Shown: in pieces, positions 15,151-24,277 of the stretch | Position numbering within the stretch: the first letter of the stretch is position 1 | Layout: every line of letters starts with the position of its first letter | DNA from: Pelolinea sp. | GTDB lineage: Bacteria; Chloroflexota; Anaerolineae; Anaerolineales; Anaerolineaceae | Assembly: GCA_012797975.1 (NCBI GenBank) | Contig: JAAZOD010000025.1 | Location: forward strand, 1-64,000 | Length of the DNA: 64,000 bases | Direction of reading: 5' to 3' | Notes under the pieces: generated by a model | Databases searched by the model: none | Told to the model about the DNA's origin: nothing | The model's input: only the letters and a program-made list of their open reading frames with translations | Program-made: the position numbers and the translations under genes

Positions 15151-17994
15151 ATGGAGAAGAGGAGCTTTAAACTCTTTTTGGTTTTAAGTATTCTGATCGT
15201 ACTGCTCTCCTCGACCAGCTCGGTTCTGGCAAACGCTCACAGTGCACAGAGTACCTATACCCAAAAAGCTCAACAATTGCTGAATAAAATGACTCCCGAA
15301 GAAAAGGTCGGGCAGTTATTCTTGATCACGTTCCACGGAGATGCGCTCAGCGAAGATTCGGAGCTTTTTTCTTTAATGCAAGATTACCAGATCGGTGGGG
15401 TTGTTCTTACCCGTGCCAATGAAAATTTCACCGGTCCGGAAAACACGCTTGAATCCGCGACCGCATTGATCGCTCAACTGCAACAGAGGAATTGGGAAAA
15501 CAGTCTCTCCGATTTTGCCAATGAAGAAATGGAACAAACCAAGAATAACTATGTTCCTCTGTTCATCGGTATTTCGCAAGATGGCGATTCCTATCCTTTT
15601 GACCAGATCCTTTCGGGGTTATCCACTGTGCCAAATCAGATGGCGATCGGAGCCACCTTCTCGACTGACCTGGCAAAATCGAATGGTGAATTGTTGGGCA
15701 GGGAATTACAGGCAGTAGGGTTCAATTTATTCTTGGGACCTTCTCTGGATGTTCTTGATTCCAGCAATTCTTCCAGCGATGCCAGTTTGGGCGCACGAAC
15801 CTTCGGAGGTGACCCGTATTGGGTTGGGGAATTGGGTAAATCCTTTATCAGCGGTCTGCATTCCGGCAGCAATTCAAAACTGGTCGTGATTGCCAAGCAT
15901 TTTCCGGGCAGAGGCAGCTCAGACCGGCTGCCCGAAGAAGAAGTGGCAACCGTGCGCAAATCACTGGAACAATTGAAATTGATTGAGCTGGCGCCGTTCT
16001 TTGCAACCGCCGCTGTGAATTCCAGCGATCCGGCTACAACCGCAGATGGCTTTCTGGTAAGCCATATTCGCTATCAGGGATTTCAAGGAAATATCCGCGA
16101 AACGACCAAACCGGTCAGCTTTGATTCTTCTGCATTGAATTCAATCCTGAGTCTGGAACAGTTCAGCACGTGGCGGAACAATGGCGGGATTCTGGTTTCG
16201 GATAATTTGGGAGGAAATGCTGTTCGCAATTTCTTTGATCCGAACAATGAAAAATTCGATGGCAAGCAGATTGCCCTGAATGCTTTCCTGGCCGGCAATG
16301 ATGTGCTTTACCTGGATGACTTTCAATCCACCGGCGATGAAAGCGAAATGGCCACCATCCGCAGCACGTTGGATTTTTTTGCACAAAAATACCGTGAGGA
16401 TAATGCATTTGCGGAGCGGGTGGATGAGTCCGTTCTGCGCATCGTGGCCTTGAAGTTCAAGATTTACGAAGTATTTTCCCTCTCTTTTGTTTTGCCGAAA
16501 GAAGACCAGTTGGGTGTCATCGGGCAGGGTTATGATATCCTGTCCAAAACAGCGCGCAGCGCTGCAACCTTGGTCAACCCTTCCAATGAAGAGCTTTCTT
16601 CGGTTTTACCTGATCCGCCCACTGCCAGCGACCGTATCGTTTTTATCACGGATACCATGAGCGCTGCGCAATGCAGCACGTGTGAGGAAGAAGAAATCCT
16701 CTCTGCCAATGCCCTGGAAGATACCGTGTTGCGCCTGTATGGAGCGAACGGAACCGGACAGGTTGTGGAAAGGCGGCTGCGATCTTACTCGTTTGAAGAT
16801 CTCAGCGAGTATCTGGATGATGCACAGAGTCGGGCGGATGTGGGCAGTTTTATTTCTGAAGCAAACTGGGTCATCTTCTCCATCCTGGACATTAATGCCG
16901 ATCGTGCCGGTTCCGATGCACTAAAACGTCTGCTGGATGAAAATCCTGATCTGCTGCGTGATAAAAATGTGATCGTCTTTGCTTTCAATGTGCCTTTCTA
17001 TCTCGACGCCACCGACCTGACCTATATTGACGCATATTATTGCCTGTATAGCAAAACCCCCGTATTTGTGGAAACAGCAGCTCGGCTGCTTTTTCAGGAA
17101 ATATCTGCCAAAGGACATTCACCGGTTTCCATTCCCGTGGTTGGGTATGATCTGATCGAAATGACCTATCCGGACCCCACTCAGACCATACAACTGGATA
17201 TCGATGTGAATAACCTCTCGGAAAGCAAGAAAACCGAAAGTGAGAAATCGGGGGTTGAGAATTTGGTGTTCAGAGTGGGGGATGCGTTGCCTGTGAAAGC
17301 CGGCCCGATTCTGGATCGTAATGGGTTGCCCGTACCGGACGGGACGGTGGTGTATTTCATGATCGATCATTTGGGGGAAAATGAACAATCCACCATGATC
17401 GAAGCCCAGACAAAAAGCGGGATCGCGAGCATGTCCTACCCCATCCAGTCGTACGGCAGGGTGGAGATCAGGGCGCAAAGTGACCCGGCCAAGAATTCCG
17501 ATATCTTTGTTCTGGACATTACCAGTGAGGCAGGCAGTGTGATCAGCCAGATCACACCGACCCCGCTCCCCACCCAGGTCAGTCCCAATGCATTGATGAA
17601 TCAGGGTACGGTGAGCGATACTGCTGCAATGGATGAAAATGTCGCAGACAAAAATTTGCCGGGAACGCTGCAATGGTTCATCATCTCCATTGTGGTCCTG
17701 GGTGTTTCGTACGCGATCTATCTTTTTACGCAGCGCTATTTTTCACTGACCGGAGGGACGATCATAGCCCTCTATGCGGTCATCAGCGGATATGCATGTT
17801 TTTTGTGGTTCCAATTGGGATTGCCCGGCAGTTTTCAGCGCACAAATCTTCTTGATCTGCTTTATCTTATTTTGTGGGAGCTGTTCTGTATGGTTCTCGG
17901 TGCCGGGTTCGGCATAGGAAAACAGGCCAAGCTGTTGAAAAAACCGTCCAGATCAGCCAGCAAAAAAGCTGACCAGGAAGCTAAGAAAAAGTAA
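15151..17994 (+). CDS. Membrane-anchored, degenerate glycoside hydrolase family 3 (NagZ-like) protein
   Basis: A 947-residue extracytoplasmic protein: signal peptide (LFLVLSILIVLLSSTSSVLA), GH3 N-terminal barrel (~30-430), a second alpha/beta domain (~440-680), an Ig-like segment (~710-800), and three C-terminal membrane helices (from LQWFIISIVVLGVSYAIYLF). NagZ enzymes cleave beta-N-acetylglucosaminides using an Asp nucleophile and an Asp-His dyad. The nucleophile region is retained (GGILVSDNLGGNAV), but the KHFPGHGDTxxDSH loop is KHFPGRGSSDRLPEE, which lacks both His residues of the dyad motif. It may be inactive or have changed specificity and could act as a wall-binding module. Function beyond the fold is uncertain. 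Confidence 0.8.
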   Translation: MEKRSFKLFLVLSILIVLLSSTSSVLANAHSAQSTYTQKAQQLLNKMTPEEKVGQLFLITFHGDALSEDSELFSLMQDYQIGGVVLTRANENFTGPENTLESATALIAQLQQRNWENSLSDFANEEMEQTKNNYVPLFIGISQDGDSYPFDQILSGLSTVPNQMAIGATFSTDLAKSNGELLGRELQAVGFNLFLGPSLDVLDSSNSSSDASLGARTFGGDPYWVGELGKSFISGLHSGSNSKLVVIAKHFPGRGSSDRLPEEEVATVRKSLEQLKLIELAPFFATAAVNSSDPATTADGFLVSHIRYQGFQGNIRETTKPVSFDSSALNSILSLEQFSTWRNNGGILVSDNLGGNAVRNFFDPNNEKFDGKQIALNAFLAGNDVLYLDDFQSTGDESEMATIRSTLDFFAQKYREDNAFAERVDESVLRIVALKFKIYEVFSLSFVLPKEDQLGVIGQGYDILSKTARSAATLVNPSNEELSSVLPDPPTASDRIVFITDTMSAAQCSTCEEEEILSANALEDTVLRLYGANGTGQVVERRLRSYSFEDLSEYLDDAQSRADVGSFISEANWVIFSILDINADRAGSDALKRLLDENPDLLRDKNVIVFAFNVPFYLDATDLTYIDAYYCLYSKTPVFVETAARLLFQEISAKGHSPVSIPVVGYDLIEMTYPDPTQTIQLDIDVNNLSESKKTESEKSGVENLVFRVGDALPVKAGPILDRNGLPVPDGTVVYFMIDHLGENEQSTMIEAQTKSGIASMSYPIQSYGRVEIRAQSDPAKNSDIFVLDITSEAGSVISQITPTPLPTQVSPNALMNQGTVSDTAAMDENVADKNLPGTLQWFIISIVVLGVSYAIYLFTQRYFSLTGGTIIALYAVISGYACFLWFQLGLPGSFQRTNLLDLLYLILWELFCMVLGAGFGIGKQAKLLKKPSRSASKKADQEAKKK

Positions 17995-18939
17995 TCCGGC
18001 AGAGATCCAGAACAAATATTTAATATCTTTGTTGGAAGAAAAACGGCGATAGTCAATGCGGGGATTGACTTTTTCCACCAGTTTTTTGGTGTTTCCTAAA
18101 AACGCATCGGTGAATTGCTTGACCGTTTGCGGACGGTCGTCAGGGTGGAGCTGGAGCGCCCAAAGGATCGCCTTTTCCATTTGCGAGGAGATCGCCGGGT
18201 TGATCTCGCTGGGGGGCGTCAATCGTTCGGGTTGCAAAAAACGTTCGCGCGCATCGGCTGGTTGGAGATTGGTGGTAAGGTGATACAGCGTGGCCCCGAA
18301 CGAATAGATATCGCTGCGCACATCGGTGTGGATGCCGTCACCCCCATATTGTTCTAGAGGGGTATAGATGGCGGTGCCCTGTCCTTGAATCACGGTGATG
18401 GTCACATCGTCGGGAACCAGAATTTTCACCAACCCAAAGTCAACCAGTTTCAATATCCCGTTTGGGGTGATCTTCAGATTGCTGGGTTTGATATCGCGGT
18501 GGACAATGGGCGGTTCCTGTTCATGCAAAAAACTGAGCGCATCGCCGAGCTGCTCTGCCCAATTGCGGATATCATTCAGCGGAAGGAATGTATTGTTATG
18601 TTTGGCCTGCAAGATGATGGTACGCAGATCTTCGCCGGGCACATAATCCATCACCAGATAATCACAAGATTCGATGGTAAAGAAATCAGAAACCTTGGGT
18701 AAATTGGGATGATCGAGGCGGGCAAGAATGGTGGCTTCACGCAGGAATTGTTCCTGTGCCTCCTTGATCAAAATTTCCTCCAAAGAACGGTCGTATTCCA
18801 CTTCTTTTAGAGCGCATTTACGCCCTTCGAGAAGCGTATCGTCGGCCAGATAGACGCTGCCCATGCCGCCGCGCCCGATGATCTTTTGAATGAGATAGCG
18901 ATTTTTTAATACCTCGCCTGGTTTTCGCGCAATTGCCAT
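17953..18939 (-). CDS. Membrane-anchored Hanks-type serine/threonine protein kinase
   Basis: A 328-residue PknB-like kinase. Motifs: glycine loop IIGRGGMGSVYL (~21-32), ATP lysine in CALKEVE (~45), HRDIKPSN (~147) and VDFGLVK (~167), with an activation segment ending TPLEQYGGDG. A single C-terminal membrane helix (YLFWISAGLLFLSFLVSFF) ends the protein, leaving almost no extracellular sensor. The start at 18939 is preceded by AGGAAA; a longer frame to 19122 overlaps the divergent gene and is rejected. Its 3' end overlaps the convergent GH3 gene by 42 bp. It is transcribed away from the FHA regulator 67 bp off, a likely partner. Confidence 0.92.
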   Translation of the reverse strand: MAIARKPGEVLKNRYLIQKIIGRGGMGSVYLADDTLLEGRKCALKEVEYDRSLEEILIKEAQEQFLREATILARLDHPNLPKVSDFFTIESCDYLVMDYVPGEDLRTIILQAKHNNTFLPLNDIRNWAEQLGDALSFLHEQEPPIVHRDIKPSNLKITPNGILKLVDFGLVKILVPDDVTITVIQGQGTAIYTPLEQYGGDGIHTDVRSDIYSFGATLYHLTTNLQPADARERFLQPERLTPPSEINPAISSQMEKAILWALQLHPDDRPQTVKQFTDAFLGNTKKLVEKVNPRIDYRRFSSNKDIKYLFWISAGLLFLSFLVSFFAG

Positions 18940-19006
18940 TTCATTTCCTGAAAGAGAATTATACTCTGAGGTTTGTTTGAATGTATTATCATATAGAATA
19001 GAAACA

Positions 19007-19654
19007 ATGGAAAAAAAGAACACACCCCTCTTGATCGCCCAGAGCGGCAAATTGAACAGCAAGCAATGGCTGTTGGATGAGGTCTTGCTCATCGGACGGG
19101 AGAGTGATTGCGACCTGGTCATCGATGACCGCCAGGTTTCACGGAGGCATGCCCGGCTCTATCAAACACCGGAAGGCGTCTTCTTGGAAGACCTGGATAG
19201 CAAAAACGGAACATATATCAACCATAAAAAGATCGAAGGGGCTGCCCCGTTGAATGAAGGGGATGTCATTCAAATTGCTCTGATCCAGGAATTTCTGTTT
19301 GTTTCCTCCGATGCCACCATTCCGCTTTCCGAGGAACAGGTATACCGGGTGATCTATATTGATAAAAAGAACAATGTGGTTTGGGTGGGTGATAAGAAGA
19401 TCGATCCGCCTTTGTCGTTACAGCAGTATATTTTATTGAATTGCTTGTTTGAACAGGCGGGCAGCATCGTTCCCCGCACGCAGATCATTGCTCGCGTTTG
19501 GCCGGATGCCTCCGGGGTGGGAATTTCCAATGAAGCGATCGATGCGCTGGTCCGGCGGCTGCGTTACCGGCTGGCCGAGTATGATGCTCATACGGAATTC
19601 GTTGAAACGGTGCGCGGATATGGATTCCGTTTGCAGAATCCGGTCAGAAAATAA
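19007..19654 (+). CDS. FHA-domain transcription factor with OmpR-type winged helix
   Basis: A 215-residue two-domain protein. Residues ~15-100 are a forkhead-associated domain with the phosphothreonine-binding residues (LIGRESDCDL, VSRRHARLY, DSKNGTYIN). Residues ~125-212 are a Trans_reg_C winged helix (LSLQQYILLNCLFEQAG, RTQIIARVWP, then DALVRRLRYRL and VETVRGYGFRL). So it probably binds DNA under control of a phospho-Thr ligand, plausibly the autophosphorylated kinase encoded divergently, by inference. The ATG at 19007 has no strong ribosome binding site; TAGAAT 7 nt upstream suggests a leaderless start. A strong terminator follows. Confidence 0.9.
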   Translation: MEKKNTPLLIAQSGKLNSKQWLLDEVLLIGRESDCDLVIDDRQVSRRHARLYQTPEGVFLEDLDSKNGTYINHKKIEGAAPLNEGDVIQIALIQEFLFVSSDATIPLSEEQVYRVIYIDKKNNVVWVGDKKIDPPLSLQQYILLNCLFEQAGSIVPRTQIIARVWPDASGVGISNEAIDALVRRLRYRLAEYDAHTEFVETVRGYGFRLQNPVRK

Positions 19655-19700
19655 AGCGAAGCCGGGTATCCGACCCACATCCTTGCCAAATCTATAAATA

Positions 19701-19734
19701 AAAGACCTTCTCCGCAAAATGAGAAGGTCTTTTT
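19701..19734. terminator. Bidirectional intrinsic terminator between FHA gene and CpXC gene
   Basis: AAAGACCTTCTC and GAGAAGGTCTTT form a 12-bp stem around an 8-nt loop, with T residues after it on both strands. It lies 46 bp past the FHA stop and 10 bp before the convergent CpXC stop. Confidence 0.85.
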
Positions 19735-19743
19735 ACGAACTCT

Positions 19744-21096
19744 TTATTTTGCAACAATGTTCTTTTTCATCGAATAGTGCAGCACCGCTTTATAGAGCTG
19801 GTCAATTTTTTGCAGATTTTCATCTTTTGAATCTCCAGCTTGCGTCAGAATGCCGTTCAAGAGTTGCACCAGTTCTGGAGTGGATGCTTCAGGGTGCGCA
19901 TCCAGGTATTTTTCCAGTTCATCCTGCTTGTCAACCAATGCCAGCATTTCTTCAATCACTTTCACTTCTTGCGGTGGTTCCATCGCTTTGCGGATGACGA
20001 TCATCACCCGTTCCAGTTTTTGAATTCGATCCAGGTCGCCTTGTTTTCTGGCCTTGTCGATCTCATCCTCAACGATTTGCAGGAAAAGCTCGCTGATGTT
20101 TTCCAGATTCTTTTCGGTCTCGGCTTCGATGTTATCCGCTTGGATGATCTTCTCCAGAAGATCACGGGTTGCCTTGACCTCTGCCTGCATCCTTTTGTCC
20201 AGCTCGGCGGTGAATGAGAGCAGATTGTCTCGTAATGTGGTCAATCTTTCTTTCTCTTTTTCCTTTGCATCCTCGATCTTCTGGCTGAGGAGCTGGAAGA
20301 ATGTGTAATCCATGCCGTTTCTGGCCAAACTGACAATGGTTGATACCGCCGTATCGCTTTTGGCGTTCAGGACGACATCCAGTAATTTTTCACGGGTCAG
20401 CCCGCCATCTTTTCCTGCGTCTTGCAGTGCTTTGATGGCTTGTTGGGTTTCTAGTGAGGATTTGTAGAGTTGTTTCCCCACTTCGGTCTTTTGGAATAGC
20501 AGATTCTGGACCTTTTCAAGCTGTTTGGTCGATGCTTCATCATTTTGATTGATGGCCGATTGCATCAGGCGGGAATACATTGCAAAGAAGGAGACATCAA
20601 ACATGTCCTTTTCCTGGTCAATGATGGCTTCCAGTTCATTTTCTGGAGCGGTTACCAAACGCTGGATCAAGCGGATCTTCTTTTGCTGTTCTTCCAGCAT
20701 TTCTTTGGTGATACCGTCCGCTTCCAGAATGGTCTCGATCAATGTTTGATAAGTGAGCATGGATTTCGGCTGGAGCACATACGCCTTGCGTTTTTCAGCG
20801 GGAAGGGTGTCGATCACGCGGTTGATCATGGGGCCTAATTGCCTTTCCTGTTCATTCAGAGGAACGCCGCTTTCCGGAGGGAAGAAGGTCAAAAATAATT
20901 CCTTCTCCGGATCATGATAGACGATCGGTGTTCCGAGCATTCCGGAATACCCGCAGGTGGGGCAGTGGATCACGTTCACCGCTCCGTTCAACAATTTTTG
21001 TTTTGCCAGCGGATCCTGGCTCATATCGAAGATCTGCTGCACCTCCACAATATTGGGTTGGTGGCACTGCGGGCAAGCAATTTGGGTTTTAGGCAT
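19744..21096 (-). CDS. CpXC-domain protein with long helical C-terminus
   Basis: A 450-residue cytoplasmic protein. The first ~130 residues match the CpXC domain, with two CxxC knuckles (IACPQCHQPN and IHCPTCGYSG), probably binding zinc, and a beta-rich segment (YHDPEKELFLTFFP). The remaining ~310 residues are charged and helical, with likely coiled coils (QKIEDAKEKEKERLTTLRDN). CpXC proteins are common in Chloroflexota but have no known biochemical role. There is no signal peptide. The gene ends at the shared terminator at 19701 and starts 47 bp after the sensor kinase stop in the same direction, so they may be cotranscribed. Confidence 0.75.
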   Translation of the reverse strand: MPKTQIACPQCHQPNIVEVQQIFDMSQDPLAKQKLLNGAVNVIHCPTCGYSGMLGTPIVYHDPEKELFLTFFPPESGVPLNEQERQLGPMINRVIDTLPAEKRKAYVLQPKSMLTYQTLIETILEADGITKEMLEEQQKKIRLIQRLVTAPENELEAIIDQEKDMFDVSFFAMYSRLMQSAINQNDEASTKQLEKVQNLLFQKTEVGKQLYKSSLETQQAIKALQDAGKDGGLTREKLLDVVLNAKSDTAVSTIVSLARNGMDYTFFQLLSQKIEDAKEKEKERLTTLRDNLLSFTAELDKRMQAEVKATRDLLEKIIQADNIEAETEKNLENISELFLQIVEDEIDKARKQGDLDRIQKLERVMIVIRKAMEPPQEVKVIEEMLALVDKQDELEKYLDAHPEASTPELVQLLNGILTQAGDSKDENLQKIDQLYKAVLHYSMKKNIVAK

Positions 21097-21143
21097 GATT
21101 CAAGAATTCCTTTCTTCTGCAAACAGGTGTAATTATCATCCAA

Positions 21144-22697
21144 TCATTCATTTCGTGGGAGAGAGAAACAAAATCGGGCGCCTTTATTTCTTTCGGTATC
21201 GATCCAGATCCTTCCTTTGTGCGCTTCGATGATCTGCTGGGTAAGGTACAAACCCAGCCCGGTGCCTTTCGTTTTTCGGGCAGCATCGGGGGATCGATAG
21301 AAGCGATCGAAGATGAATGGAAGGTCTTGCTGTGAAATTCCTGGTCCTTCGTCGCTCACACAGACGATCACCTTATCGCGCCGCGTTTCTCCGCTGATGG
21401 TGATCTCCCCTTTTTGCGAATATTTGATGGCATTGGAGATGAGATTGGAAAGGACCTGCTCGATGCGGGTATCATCTGCCATGATGGAAGGAAAATCATC
21501 CGGAAAATCGATCTTGAAGGTATGTTTGTCGGTTTGGGTCGAAAATCTTTCCACCAGACGCCGTGCGATATCGGGGATGGAGATGTCGGTCTTTTGAATG
21601 GAGAATTTTCCGGTCTGCAGACGGGTGGCATCCAGCAGATTCTCGATCAATCCGTTGAGGTGGTCGGCTTCTTCCTCGATGATTTTCAAGCTCTCATCCA
21701 CGAAGGCGCTATCCCACTTCACATCTTTGCGGTTCAAGGTGCATACATACCCTTTGATCAAAGCGACCGGCGTTTTCAATTCATGGCTGACAATGGAGAT
21801 AAAAGTCGTTTTTGCTTCGTCCGCTTTGCGGAAGTTGGTGATGTCGCGGAAGGTGGCAATGATGTTGGTCAGCTTGTTTTCTGGAGAAAGCATGGGGGCA
21901 TAGGTGATGCCGATGGGGAGCGGCGGTAAACTGGGCCGCACCAGATCGCCTTCAACATAGAGCTGTGCGTGCGGGGTCAGCGGCCAGCCGCCGGCAATGG
22001 CTTTTTCCAGCGTTACATCCTGCATGGTGTTTTCGAGACGGACGATCTGGTCGTGTGATTTTCCGATGACCTCTTCGGAAGGTTGGCCGACCAATCGAGA
22101 AAAGGCAGGGTTGCAGTGTTCGATCACCTGGTTGGAGGTGATCAAAAGGATGCCATCCGCAGCCGAATCAAAGAGCGCATCCAGGCGCTGTTTGTTGCGG
22201 ATTACACTGCGGTAAAGCTGTGCGTTCTGTACGGCGATCGCTGCCTGGTTCGCAAAGCTGTGCAGCAAAGTTCGATCATTGGCGGTGAACAACCCGGGAT
22301 AACTGCGGAAGATGTAGATCAATCCCACCACTTTCTTCTGGGTGATCAAGGGCAGCCCGACACCGCTCAGCAGCCCCAGGGTTGCTGAAAAGGTGATCTC
22401 GCCCAGAATACGGTTCACTTCCGGCACCTCAAACTTCTCGGGGTCCTGGTCATCCGGAATTTGCTGCAGGAAGGGTTTCATGTGGTCCAGAAAGTCGGGG
22501 GAAATGCCTTCTGAAACCCGAATCTGCCAGCCGCTTTCTTCAGTGCGTAAAGCGATCAGACCGGCGTGTCCGGCCAGCATTTCGATGGCAAATTTTAAAA
22601 TCTTGTTCAGCAAAGCGTCCAGGTCCAATTCCTGGGTCAATGCCTGAGAGATCTCCAATAAATAATCGCGCTGGCGGACTCGAAAATCAGGAAACAT
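21144..22697 (-). CDS. Soluble orphan sensor histidine kinase (GAF-PAS-HisKA-HATPase)
   Basis: A 517-residue cytoplasmic kinase with no membrane helix. Domain order: GAF (~10-165; LDALLNKILKFAIEML and QAAIAVQNAQLY), PAS (~175-290; SAADGILLITSNQVIEHCNPAF), HisKA with the phosphorylated His in SIVSHELKTPVALIKGY (~303), and HATPase_c with N box NLISNAIKYSQKG, G1 VSDEGPGISQQD, F box FDRFYR and G2 KGTGLGLYL. No response regulator is adjacent, so its partner lies elsewhere. A minus-strand TATAAT is seen at 22737-22732, inside the 3' end of the aminotransferase gene, and GGAAAGAG precedes the ATG. Confidence 0.92.
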   Translation of the reverse strand: MFPDFRVRQRDYLLEISQALTQELDLDALLNKILKFAIEMLAGHAGLIALRTEESGWQIRVSEGISPDFLDHMKPFLQQIPDDQDPEKFEVPEVNRILGEITFSATLGLLSGVGLPLITQKKVVGLIYIFRSYPGLFTANDRTLLHSFANQAAIAVQNAQLYRSVIRNKQRLDALFDSAADGILLITSNQVIEHCNPAFSRLVGQPSEEVIGKSHDQIVRLENTMQDVTLEKAIAGGWPLTPHAQLYVEGDLVRPSLPPLPIGITYAPMLSPENKLTNIIATFRDITNFRKADEAKTTFISIVSHELKTPVALIKGYVCTLNRKDVKWDSAFVDESLKIIEEEADHLNGLIENLLDATRLQTGKFSIQKTDISIPDIARRLVERFSTQTDKHTFKIDFPDDFPSIMADDTRIEQVLSNLISNAIKYSQKGEITISGETRRDKVIVCVSDEGPGISQQDLPFIFDRFYRSPDAARKTKGTGLGLYLTQQIIEAHKGRIWIDTERNKGARFCFSLPRNE

Positions 22698-22732
22698 GCT
22701 CTTTCCAAACCATTTCTATTAATATGGAAAGA

Positions 22733-24046
22733 TTATAAATGAGATTCCGCCTCTTTCACAGACAGCGCAAAGATTTCTAATCCTTCTCTTATTTCCTCTT
22801 CGGTGACGCATAAGGGCGGGGTGATGCGGATGGTGCTGTCGCCACAACCAAGCGTCAACAATCCTTTCTCAAAGCAGCGATCAACCACTTCGTTGCGCAG
22901 ATCCGTTGCGGCTTCTTTGGTTTTTCGATCTTTGACGAATTCCACGCCGATCATCAACCCTTTGCCGCGCACGTCGCCGATGCAGCTATGGTTGGTTTGC
23001 AGTTCTTTGAGGATATCCAGTGCGATCACGCCCATTTTCTGCGTGTTTTCGAGGTATTGGTTCTCGATCAGCTCAATGGTCTTCAACGCTGCTGCGCAGG
23101 CCAAAGGGTTGCCGCCGAAGGTATTCCCGTGCGATCCGTTCGGCCAAGTCATCAGTTCTGCTTTTGCCATCATCACCCCCATGGGCAGACCGGACGCAAT
23201 GCCCTTGGCAATGCAAACGATATCCGGTTCCACTCCGTAATGGTCCACCGCCCACCATTTTCCGGTGCGTCCCATGCCTGATTGCACTTCATCGGCGATC
23301 AGCAGTATCCCGTATTTGTCGCACAGTTCACGCAGCGCAGGGAGAAAACGACCGGGCGGGAAGATATAGCCGCCTTCTCCTTGAACCGGTTCGATCAAAA
23401 TGCCGGCCACTTCGGTAGGGGGCAGCAATTTTTGAAAGACCACATCTTCCATATAGCGAATGACCGCATCGCCCACATCTTCCCCTTCTTCCATCTGCAG
23501 AAGCGGTCGGTACGGATTGGGGTAGGGAATGTGGGTGACCCCGTTCATGAGGGGATAGAAATAGCGATGATAAATGAGCTTGGAAGCGGTCATGGATAGC
23601 GAACCGGCGGTGCGTCCGTGAAAACCCCCCAGAAATCCGATGAACTGGGAGCGTTCAGTGTAATACTTGGCGAGTTTCAAGGCGCTTTCCACCGCTTCGG
23701 AGCCGGAGTTGGCCATAAAGGAAATGGCCGGCAGGTGGAAGGGAGAAATTTCATCCAGCTTTTCAGCCAGTTCGATCCATTTCACATGATAAAAATCGGA
23801 GGAAATGTGAATGAATTTTTGGGCTTGTTCGGTAATTGCGGCGACCACTTCTGGGTGGGAATGTCCGGTGGAGTTGACTGCGATCCCGGCTGCGAAGTCT
23901 ACGTATCGCTTCCCATCCACATCCCATACCTCAACGCCCTTTCCGTGATCCATGACAAATGGATATCCGCGGGGATAAGAAGATGAGATGACCTTCTTAT
24001 CTCTTTCAATGAGATTCTCTGAAATCGGCCCTGGATTGATGCGCAT
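22733..24046 (-). CDS. Class III PLP-dependent aminotransferase (omega-amino acid type)
   Basis: A 437-residue fold-type I aminotransferase. Visible landmarks are the FMANSGSEAVESALKLA phosphate-cup region, GGFHGRTAGSLSMT, the PLP-contacting Asp in LLIADEVQSGMGRTG and the Schiff-base lysine in IVCIAKGIASGLPMG. The sequence is closest in feel to 4-aminobutyrate/acetylornithine-type or archaeal broad-specificity enzymes; substrate cannot be fixed from sequence, and no arg or gab genes are nearby. The ATG follows AAGGAG. The preceding 231-bp gap (24047-24277) shows no recognised RNA or gene. Confidence 0.85.
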   Translation of the reverse strand: MRINPGPISENLIERDKKVISSSYPRGYPFVMDHGKGVEVWDVDGKRYVDFAAGIAVNSTGHSHPEVVAAITEQAQKFIHISSDFYHVKWIELAEKLDEISPFHLPAISFMANSGSEAVESALKLAKYYTERSQFIGFLGGFHGRTAGSLSMTASKLIYHRYFYPLMNGVTHIPYPNPYRPLLQMEEGEDVGDAVIRYMEDVVFQKLLPPTEVAGILIEPVQGEGGYIFPPGRFLPALRELCDKYGILLIADEVQSGMGRTGKWWAVDHYGVEPDIVCIAKGIASGLPMGVMMAKAELMTWPNGSHGNTFGGNPLACAAALKTIELIENQYLENTQKMGVIALDILKELQTNHSCIGDVRGKGLMIGVEFVKDRKTKEAATDLRNEVVDRCFEKGLLTLGCGDSTIRITPPLCVTEEEIREGLEIFALSVKEAESHL

Positions 24047-24277
24047 AGCAATACTCCTTCCCTGGTAACTTCAGGTAATTGTATACGCATAGCTGATTTT
24101 TGAGAATTATCTTTTTTCGTAAAATTCGGTACGGATTTCCTTTTTTTAATGACCGGGTATGCTGTCTTTCGATCGGTGCTGGATGCCTTGCTTTGCCCAT
24201 CATGCTGCAGTTTCTTGGGCTTGGGTGATTGTGAAGAGCTTAACGAGCATTAACGGAAAGGACAAGCGAATCTGCTA

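Noticed and set aside
24047-24277. Possible riboswitch (c-di-GMP class I) upstream of the aminotransferase
   Set aside because: On the minus strand GGGCAAAGC and CGAAAG strings resemble pieces of the motif, but their order is wrong and no matching stems were found. No gene in this region fits either.
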